A DNA stretch of 64,000 nt from Neobacillus thermocopriae. Lineage in GTDB: Bacteria > Bacillota > Bacilli > Bacillales > Cytobacillaceae. A program made the position numbers and the translations under genes. The notes under the pieces were generated by a model, which saw nothing but the letters and a program-made list of their open reading frames with translations, ran no database searches and had not been told where the DNA came from. The stretch is taken from positions 62,001-126,000 of the forward strand of contig NZ_JAAIUV010000005.1 in the NCBI RefSeq assembly GCF_010975035.1. Direction: 5' to 3'. Position 1 is the first letter of the stretch, and the number at the start of each line of letters is the position of its first letter. Shown here one piece after another: positions 58,110 through 64,000 of this stretch.

Positions 58110-59498
58110 TTAGCCTACTTTTCTCTCTGTTAATTGAAGATCTTCTGGTATACGCTTGTTTATTCCGAAAGCATAGTAGCTAATTACCACAATAGCAAGG
58201 AATACCATACCTGCAATTAATGAGATACGAGTGTCATCATTGACCCACATACCAACTAGTACTGCAACTAAATAAACAATTGTTAGATAGTTAGTAACAG
58301 GGGCCAAAGGCATTTTGAATGGATGGCTTGCCATTTTATCAGCATGAACTTTTCTGAAATTGATATGGCTGATTAAGATTACAAACCAAGGAACCATACC
58401 TGGAAGAACACTTGCAGAATAAACGTAAACAAACAGTTTTTCTGGTGCAATATAACTTAGAAATACGCCGACACCAAGACCGATTAGTACGCCAAGTGTA
58501 CCAAATAAAGGAACTCCACTCTTTGTAATTTTTGCAAATGCTTTTGGAGCTTGACCATTCACTCCAAGTGTATAAAGCATGCGCCCAGCACTATATATAC
58601 CACTGTTACATCCAGACATCGCAGCCGTGATTACAACAAAGTTAATAATACCAGCTGCCGCTGTAATACCTATTTTTGCAAAAGTTGCTACGAACGGGCT
58701 TCCAATGGAATTTAATTGATCCCAAGGATAAACAGTAACAATGACAAAAATTGCACCAATATAGAAAACAAGGATACGCCAAATTGTACTTTGAATCGCA
58801 GTTCTTAATGTTTTCTGAGGATCTTTCGCTTCCCCAGCTGTAATCCCGATTAGCTCCACACCTTGATAAGAACCAACAACAAGTGCTAGAGCAAATAAGA
58901 ATCCTTTCACTCCACCTGCAAAGAAACCGCCATGTTCCCAAAGGTTTGATAAGCCGATTGCTTCTCCTCCATTTCCAATACCGAAGAAGATCAGACCAAA
59001 ACCAGCTACAATCATTAATATAATTGTGACAACTTTAATCATTGCAAACCAAAATTCAAATTCACCAAAAGACTTAACAGATATAAAGTTTGCTGCACCC
59101 AAAATAATCATTGCGATGAGTCCTGGAATCCATGCAGGAAGATTTGGATACCAATACTGCATATATTCACCGATCGCGATCACTTCTGCCATACCTACAA
59201 TTACCCACTGGAACCAGTTACTCCATGCAGTCATATATCCTGCGAGTGGATGGATATACTTATAACCAAATGTTGCAAATGATCCTGTACTTGGTTCCAA
59301 ATAAAGCATTTCACCCATAGCACGCATAATCATATATAAGAAAAGTCCTGTAATGGCATATGCGAGCATAACGGATGGTCCCGTCCAACTTATGGTGCTA
59401 GAAGAACCCATAAAAAGACCAACACCAATGGTTCCGCCTAATGCAATCATTTGAATATGACGTGAACCTAATCCTCTTTGCAGTTCTTTGTTTGCCAA
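58110..59498 (-). CDS. Amino acid permease, APC family
   Basis: A 462-residue transporter with about 12 membrane helices. The AAT-type signatures are present: [57 protein letters not shown] and [19 protein letters not shown]. It most resembles the proline/GABA/aromatic group (ProY, AroP, GabP); substrate cannot be decided. The start is a TTG at 59498 with GAGGGGGA upstream. A cre-like site lies 30 nt upstream and a palindrome overlaps a promoter further up. Confidence 0.9.
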   Translation of the reverse strand: MANKELQRGLGSRHIQMIALGGTIGVGLFMGSSSTISWTGPSVMLAYAITGLFLYMIMRAMGEMLYLEPSTGSFATFGYKYIHPLAGYMTAWSNWFQWVIVGMAEVIAIGEYMQYWYPNLPAWIPGLIAMIILGAANFISVKSFGEFEFWFAMIKVVTIILMIVAGFGLIFFGIGNGGEAIGLSNLWEHGGFFAGGVKGFLFALALVVGSYQGVELIGITAGEAKDPQKTLRTAIQSTIWRILVFYIGAIFVIVTVYPWDQLNSIGSPFVATFAKIGITAAAGIINFVVITAAMSGCNSGIYSAGRMLYTLGVNGQAPKAFAKITKSGVPLFGTLGVLIGLGVGVFLSYIAPEKLFVYVYSASVLPGMVPWFVILISHINFRKVHADKMASHPFKMPLAPVTNYLTIVYLVAVLVGMWVNDDTRISLIAGMVFLAIVVISYYAFGINKRIPEDLQLTERKVG

Positions 59499-59527
59499 TT
59501 TATTTCCCCCTCTGCATTGTCATCAAT

Positions 59528-59541
59528 TGGAAACGCTTGCA
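59528..59541. promoter_or_regulatory. Candidate cre (CcpA) site in the permease leader
   Basis: TGGAAACGCTTGCA; its reverse complement TGCAAGCGTTTCCA matches TGNAANCGNNNNCA at every defined position. About 30 nt before the TTG start, so it would act as a roadblock or repress initiation from a nearby promoter. Confidence 0.55.
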
Positions 59542-59769
59542 AATATAATTAAAAAAATTATTAAATTCCTTCCCCATATAGTATGATTTAAAATGCTAAA
59601 ACTAATGTTGATAAGCTTCATCTAAAGAAGAAGGGATTCGATTTATATTTTATAACTATATTAAAATACCGTCAATATTTTTCTGATAAAATGATTTTTC
59701 TAATTTTTTTGTAAATAGTACCAACTTGTTCCAATAGTTTACCTGACTTCATATAAGCAATACTACCGA

Positions 59770-59803
59770 ATTATAACACAATACTTCATCACATTAAAGT
59801 GAT
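59770..59803 (-). promoter_or_regulatory. Permease promoter with overlapping palindrome
   Basis: On the minus strand TATAAT (59770-59775) lies 17 nt after a weak -35 (TTTAAT). The 16-bp palindrome ATCACATTAAAGTGAT (59788-59803; central two bases unpaired) covers the -35, as an operator would. The factor is unknown. Confidence 0.4.
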
Positions 59804-60024
59804 TCTTCCCCTTTACTGACTCCATTTTTCCATTAGCTTTTCCTTCTCATCTTAGATGAAATTCTCACTTTTTCACGTTTATTACCTTTTTTAATTGATA
59901 TTTTACTCTTCATTGATACTACCAAAAATTATTCAGATTCACAAAAAGTTCAATTTTTTTAAACAGCATGATTTTAACCCTTGTGCTCCTCCCTTCACAA
60001 AACGTTCAAAATCCAATCCATATT

Positions 60025-60067
60025 CGTGATGAACATCACTAATAAAAAAATTTCCAAAGATTAACAT
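60025..60067 (+). promoter_or_regulatory. Fnr-like box and -10 of the nos operon
   Basis: CGTGATGAACATCACT (60025-60040) is an 8/10 match to TGTGA-N6-TCACA with perfect inner half-sites. TAACAT (60062-60067) is a -10, which places the box at about -41.5, the standard class II Fnr/Crp activator position. Anaerobic activation of N2O reductase by Fnr is expected. Confidence 0.62.
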
Positions 60068-60101
60068 CAAATTGTTCAATTAAAAAAGGAGGAGGGCAAA
60101 C

Positions 60102-60545
60102 ATGAATAAAGCCATTATTAGCTTTGTACTCAGTGCCTTGCTTGGCTTTGGCCTGGGATATCTTGTCTTTGGCGTCATTATGGATACCAACGACAATGAC
60201 GCGAAAATTACCCAGGCGGATCATCAAAAATCAATAACAGTCAAAGAAAGCACTGAGCCAAAAGAGGAAGCCTCTGTAGCAACTCCTGAAAGTGACAATA
60301 TTCTTAATCAAAAGGGCTGCTTGAGCTGCCATTCCGTTGATTCACTAGGTTTAAAAGGTGGTACAACAGGCCCTGATCTCTCTAATGCCTATGAAAATGT
60401 AGAAGGAAAACATGGCAAATCTATTGAGGAATTCTTAAAAGAACCTACATCTGCTGTTATGTCAAGTGTTATAAGCGGCAACCCGTTAACCGATGACGAA
60501 CGCGTGAAAGTCATCGAGTTGCTCAAGAAAGCTTCAGAAAATTGA
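60102..60545 (+). CDS. nosC: Membrane-anchored c-type cytochrome of the nos operon
   Basis: A 147-residue protein: an N-terminal anchor helix (about 4-27), a flexible acidic/Thr linker, and one cytochrome c domain with the heme motif CLSCH (Cys73, Cys76, His77) and Met120 in PTSAVMSSV as probable sixth ligand. It would face outward and pass electrons to NosZ. ATG at 60102 has GGAGGAGGG upstream. First gene of the operon, 20 nt before nosZ. Confidence 0.88.
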   Translation: MNKAIISFVLSALLGFGLGYLVFGVIMDTNDNDAKITQADHQKSITVKESTEPKEEASVATPESDNILNQKGCLSCHSVDSLGLKGGTTGPDLSNAYENVEGKHGKSIEEFLKEPTSAVMSSVISGNPLTDDERVKVIELLKKASEN

Positions 60546-60565
60546 TGGTTAAGGGGTGTAAATCA

Positions 60566-62434
60566 ATGAAAGCATGGGTTCCTATCACATCCGGTTTATT
60601 AGCTGGATTTTTAGCAGCAACCATCTCCTTCGGCAACTTTTCCTCTCGGACGGAGAATAAAACCGTTTCAGGCAGTACGAAGAGTGATGCGGAAAAAGTG
60701 TATGTACCATTTGGAAAACAAGATGAATACTACTTATTTGCATCTGGTGGCCATTCCGGACAAATGTTTATTTATGGAGTACCATCCATGCGCCATATTC
60801 GTACTGTACCTGTCTTTTCACCGGATTCTGCAACTGGTTACGGATTTGACGAACATTCTAAGAAAATGATGGGGGATTATACGTGGGGTGACCTTCATCA
60901 CCCGGCATTCTCTGAAACGAATGGAGACTATGACGGCAAATATATGTTTGCAACCGATGTTGGAAACAGCCGTGCAGCCGTTATGGATCTAAAAACCTTT
61001 ACTGTTAAAGACATTATTAATGTTCCAAATACAAGTGGTCCGCACTGTGCAGCCTTTGTTACAGAGAACACAGAGTACTTGTTCCTACCAACCCGCTTTT
61101 CCGTTCCCCTAGGATCCAAGTACGAACCACTTGATGATTATAGCAAAAAATATCGAGGAGTCATGTCAGCGGTAACATTTGATGAGAAAAATACAAAGCT
61201 AAACATTGAATATCAAGTTGCCTTACCGCCTTGGTCCTATGACCTTTCTGATGCCGGTAAAAAAGTGTCCGCTGATTGGGCCGTAATGACCACCTATAAT
61301 ACGGAAGAAGCGACAACAAATTTGGAAATTAACGCCTCACAAGCTGACCGTGACTATATTGTTCTTTTTAATTGGAAGGAACTAGCGAAAATGGTTAAGG
61401 ACGGACAATATGAAGAAATAGATGGACAAAAAATGATTTTTCCCGAAAAGCATAAAGGTGGCATTTATTTAGTACCAGTCGCAAAGTCACCGCACGGCGT
61501 GGACGTTACTCCAGACGGTAAGTACTTCATCGCATCTGGTAAATTGGCTCCCGCGTTAACAGTATTCTCATTCGAAAAAGCATTTAAGGCTATTGAACAT
61601 AAAGAATTTGCTGGAGACCGTAATGGCATACCCATTCTAAAATACGAATCAGTGATGGAACGCGAAGTCAATCCTGAAAATGCACTCGGACCACTCCATA
61701 CGCAATTTGATGACCAAGGCATGGCTTATACAACGATGTTTATTTCTTCTGAAGTCGTGAAGTGGGATCCTAAGACTGGAAAAACATTAGATCGCGTGCC
61801 TGTACAATATTCTCCTGGTCACTCTGTATCGGCTGAAGGAGACACCGTATCTCCAGATGGGAAATGGCTTGTAGCATTAAATAAAATTGCAAAAGATAGC
61901 TACTTGTCTGTTGGACCTTCTCATCCTGAATCAATGCAATTAATTGATATTAGTGGCAAGATGAAGGTCATTCAATCTGTTCCAGTCAATCCTGAGCCAC
62001 ATTATGCACAAATGATTAAAGCCGACAAAATTAAAACAATTGAAGTGTATGAAAAAGACGAGAAAAACCAAAATGCCATTTACAAACAAGAGCAGGCTAA
62101 AATCGTTCGCAACGGTAATAAGGTCGATGTATATGGTATTGCAATGCGCTCCAAATTTATCTTTGATGTCAAATCAAAACGTCCAGATGTCATCGAAGTG
62201 AATGAGGGCGACGAAGTCACCATCCATTTGACCAATATTGATTTCGATGAAGATATCACTCATGGTTTTGCAATCAACAGTTATAACTTGAATATCGAGG
62301 TGCAGCCTGGTCAAACCAATACCGTCAAATTTAAAGCAGATAAAGCAGGTACATTCCCTATTTACTGTACTAACTTCTGCTCTGCCTTGCACCAAGAGAT
62401 GACGGGTTACTTCCTAGTAAAACCAAAACAATAA
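60566..62434 (+). CDS. nosZ: Nitrous-oxide reductase, Sec-dependent (clade II)
   Basis: Copper enzyme reducing N2O to N2 outside the membrane. The 622-residue protein has an N-terminal Sec-type signal/anchor (MKAWVPITSGLLAGFLA) with no twin Arg, which marks clade II. The seven CuZ histidines are visible in DLHHPAFS (two), SGPHCAAF, KSPHGVD, GPLHTQFD, SPGHSVSAEGDT and PEPHYAQ of the beta-propeller. The C-terminal cupredoxin domain ends with the CuA motif CTNFCSALHQEM (601-612). ATG at 60566 follows AAGGGGTG by 7 nt; earlier TTG/ATG codons lie on the nosC end. Confidence 0.96.
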   Translation: MKAWVPITSGLLAGFLAATISFGNFSSRTENKTVSGSTKSDAEKVYVPFGKQDEYYLFASGGHSGQMFIYGVPSMRHIRTVPVFSPDSATGYGFDEHSKKMMGDYTWGDLHHPAFSETNGDYDGKYMFATDVGNSRAAVMDLKTFTVKDIINVPNTSGPHCAAFVTENTEYLFLPTRFSVPLGSKYEPLDDYSKKYRGVMSAVTFDEKNTKLNIEYQVALPPWSYDLSDAGKKVSADWAVMTTYNTEEATTNLEINASQADRDYIVLFNWKELAKMVKDGQYEEIDGQKMIFPEKHKGGIYLVPVAKSPHGVDVTPDGKYFIASGKLAPALTVFSFEKAFKAIEHKEFAGDRNGIPILKYESVMEREVNPENALGPLHTQFDDQGMAYTTMFISSEVVKWDPKTGKTLDRVPVQYSPGHSVSAEGDTVSPDGKWLVALNKIAKDSYLSVGPSHPESMQLIDISGKMKVIQSVPVNPEPHYAQMIKADKIKTIEVYEKDEKNQNAIYKQEQAKIVRNGNKVDVYGIAMRSKFIFDVKSKRPDVIEVNEGDEVTIHLTNIDFDEDITHGFAINSYNLNIEVQPGQTNTVKFKADKAGTFPIYCTNFCSALHQEMTGYFLVKPKQ

Positions 62435-62444
62435 ACAACAGTTT

Positions 62445-62484
62445 CAGTTCCCATCCCTCCAGTGTATGAACAAGATGGGAACTG
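62445..62484 (+). other. Intercistronic hairpin between nosZ and nosB
   Basis: CAGTTCCCATC (62445-62455) pairs perfectly with GATGGGAACTG (62474-62484). No T-run follows, so it is not a terminator; it may protect the nosZ message 3' end or lower nosB expression. Confidence 0.65.
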
Positions 62485-62527
62485 CCCTATCCTATTTGGG
62501 ATTTTCACTATAAGAGGAGTGGTAAGC

Positions 62528-63103
62528 TTGAACGTCCGCAATAAAGATTTGTCTAGTACCTCTTCCATAATCATTGTAGTTTCAGCTATTTTGCTTGTCG
62601 TCTCCATCTTTTTCCCATGGTGGAAAATGATTTTTTTTGCACCACAATATCCAGAAGGTCTGAATATCATTGTTTATCCTTATAAACTCGAAGGAGAAAT
62701 CGATATCGTTAACGGCCTGAACCATTACATCGGAATGGCCAATTTTAGTGAAAAAACCTTTCCTGAATTAACTTATTTGCCTTATATTGTCAGCGGATAT
62801 GCCTTCCTAACAATAATAACCGCCATTCTTAGGAAGAAATTATTTCTTTACGGATTAATCTGCTTATATGTTTTAGGCGGTGCATTAGGGGTCTGGGATC
62901 TTCGAAAAGCACTTCGCCAATTCGGAATGAATCTAAGCCCTACGGCACCCATTAAGATTGAGCCATTTATTCCGCCCATTATTGGGGAGAACACCGTTGC
63001 CAATTTTGTAACAAATAGTGTACTCGGACTAGGGGCCTATCTTCTCATTGTCGCTTTTATTCTATTGCTCATTCCGTTATGGAAGGATCGAAAGACAAAA
63101 TGA
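62528..63103 (+). CDS. nosB: Nos-cluster membrane protein NosB
   Basis: A 191-residue protein with about four membrane helices (segments IIIVVSAILLVVSIFFPWW, YIVSGYAFLTIITAIL, LFLYGLICLYVLGGALGVW, LGAYLLIVAFILLLIPLW) and a basic end. This type of protein lies between nosZ and nosD in clade II clusters (called nosB); function unknown. It uses a TTG start at 62528, 8 nt after GAGGAG. Its TGA stop overlaps the nosD ATG. Confidence 0.8.
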   Translation: MNVRNKDLSSTSSIIIVVSAILLVVSIFFPWWKMIFFAPQYPEGLNIIVYPYKLEGEIDIVNGLNHYIGMANFSEKTFPELTYLPYIVSGYAFLTIITAILRKKLFLYGLICLYVLGGALGVWDLRKALRQFGMNLSPTAPIKIEPFIPPIIGENTVANFVTNSVLGLGAYLLIVAFILLLIPLWKDRKTK

Positions 63104-64000
63104 AAAAAATTACGCTCCTATTAATCTTTTTCTCTCTTATCTTGATAAGCAATCCAGAGGAATATGAAGCCTCTAATCATCTACAGTCACTTATCGACTC
63201 CATGGAAGAAGGAGCAGTATTAAAGCTGGGAAACAAGACATATGAGGGCAATATTGTTATTAATAAAAGACTTACGATTATTGGTTCAAAACATACGGTC
63301 ATTAAAGGAGACGGGACCAGCAATGTCATTTCCATCAAAGCACCAGGAGTAAAACTACGTCATCTTACTGTCATTCATGGTGGTATGAATCGTAATACAG
63401 CTGAAGAGTATGCGGCCATTAAAATTCATACAAACCATAATGTCATTGAACATGTTAAAATCCGTGACTCCTATCATGGTATTTACTTGAGCCAGGCCCA
63501 TCATAATACGATTCAATACAATGACATTAAAGGGATGGGCAAAGGTAAAATTGCTGCGCAAGGTAATGGACTACACATTTATTATGCTAACAACAATCTA
63601 CTTGCCCACAACAAGATCGAGGGCACACGTGATGGCATGTTCTTTGACTATGCAAACCGAAACAAAAGTTATGATAACCATATCAGCCATACAAGATATG
63701 GCTTGCACTATATGTATTCCGATGAGAATATTTTTAAACGTAATATATTTACTATGAATCAAGGCGGAGCAGCCATCATGAACTCGAATCGTCTTAAACT
63801 GAAAGACAACCAATTTCTCATCAATTATGGCAATCAATCTTTTGGGCTTCTACTATTGCAGGCAAATGAAAACAACATTGAAAATAATATGTTTTATTTG
63901 AACCAGAGAGGTCTGTATATTGATCAGTCCACTAAAAATATCATTAAAAACAACAAGATTATTGAAAACGAGATTGGTATTGAGCTTTGGGCCAGTTCCA
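63100..64000 (+). CDS. nosD: NosD copper-maturation protein, 3' end beyond the window
   Basis: Open to the window edge with 300 codons and no stop. It starts with a signal peptide (MKKITLLLIFFSLILIS) and continues as a parallel beta-helix of the NosD/CASH type: repeats such as NIVINKRLTIIGSKHTVIKG, HNVIEHVKIRDSYHGIYLS, HHNTIQYNDI, NGLHIYYANNNLLAHNKIEG and NENNIENNMFYLNQRGLYID. NosD helps assemble the CuZ site with NosF and NosY, which probably follow. The ATG at 63100 overlaps the nosB stop (ATGA). Confidence 0.93.
   Translation, partial: MKKITLLLIFFSLILISNPEEYEASNHLQSLIDSMEEGAVLKLGNKTYEGNIVINKRLTIIGSKHTVIKGDGTSNVISIKAPGVKLRHLTVIHGGMNRNTAEEYAAIKIHTNHNVIEHVKIRDSYHGIYLSQAHHNTIQYNDIKGMGKGKIAAQGNGLHIYYANNNLLAHNKIEGTRDGMFFDYANRNKSYDNHISHTRYGLHYMYSDENIFKRNIFTMNQGGAAIMNSNRLKLKDNQFLINYGNQSFGLLLLQANENNIENNMFYLNQRGLYIDQSTKNIIKNNKIIENEIGIELWASS

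Larger units (their letters stand above)
59499..60024. other. AT-rich gap between the permease and the nos operon
   Basis: About 525 bp with no supportable gene. It holds the permease control region (cre-like site 59528-59541, promoter and palindrome 59770-59803) and, at the right end, the start of the nos promoter region. Confidence 0.55.

Overview
The window reads as a chromosomal stretch of an endospore-forming Bacillaceae bacterium. The evidence is the gene content (spoIIR, spo0F, sspH, gerQ, rsfA, a YhcN/YlaJ spore lipoprotein), the GGAGG-type ribosome sites, the frequent TTG starts, and a gene order that largely follows the Bacillus subtilis upp-glyA-ywl-ywk-ywj-ywi-ywh-ywf-ywd segment. 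The nitrous-oxide reductase genes at the right edge would fit a denitrifying soil Bacillus relative such as Neobacillus; that placement is inference. No rRNA, tRNA, insertion sequence, prophage or CRISPR array was seen.

Layout. 0-10 kb (minus strand): upp, glyA, ywlG, rpiB, ywlE, mntP, tsaC, ywlB, spoIIR, prmC, prfA, covering nucleotide salvage, one-carbon metabolism, protein-arginine phosphatase, tRNA t6A, sporulation signalling and translation termination. A dense group of DnaA boxes lies between tsaC and ywlB. 10-22.6 kb: a spore lipoprotein, tdk, rpmE, rho, glpX, murAB, transaldolase, fbaA, spo0F with a sigma-H promoter, ywjG (plus strand), pyrG with a GGGC-start attenuator leader, rpoE and a small membrane protein. 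22.9-34 kb: a fatty-acid and branched-chain acyl-CoA module (icmF, a TetR regulator, acdA, an mmgC-like dehydrogenase, mmgB, mmgA, fadF) with candidate FadR-type operators upstream of mmgA and fadF. 34-47.7 kb: cardiolipin synthase, sspH, argS, ywiB, speB, speE, pbpG, ywhD, ywhC, ywhB, ywgA, ywfO, a DUF1450 protein and rsfA. 47.8-58 kb: lipL, pta, hemQ, gerQ, ywdK, ywdI, a near-consensus parS site, a molybdenum-cofactor set (moeB, moaD, moaE, mobA), pdxK, yojF and bshB2. 58-64 kb: an amino-acid permease, then the plus-strand nos cluster (c-type cytochrome, Sec-type nosZ, nosB, and nosD cut by the window edge) behind an Fnr-like box.

How it works together. Most of the window is housekeeping and sporulation core. 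Two blocks are accessory: the acyl-CoA catabolic operon, whose own TetR regulator, two matching operators and electron-transfer protein form a coherent beta-oxidation unit, and the nos operon, which would reduce N2O to N2 outside the membrane under oxygen limitation. Intergenic spaces carry several small interspersed repeats: a 43-nt hairpin (2 copies), an about 90-bp degenerate element (3 copies), an about 150-bp element with decayed copies clustered at 48.7-53.9 kb, and a 52-53-bp tandem repeat at 19.6 kb. I found no wholly new system. The most interesting items are the DnaA-box cluster, the parS-like site, the nos promoter architecture, the highly charged insertion in SpoIIR and the repeat families.
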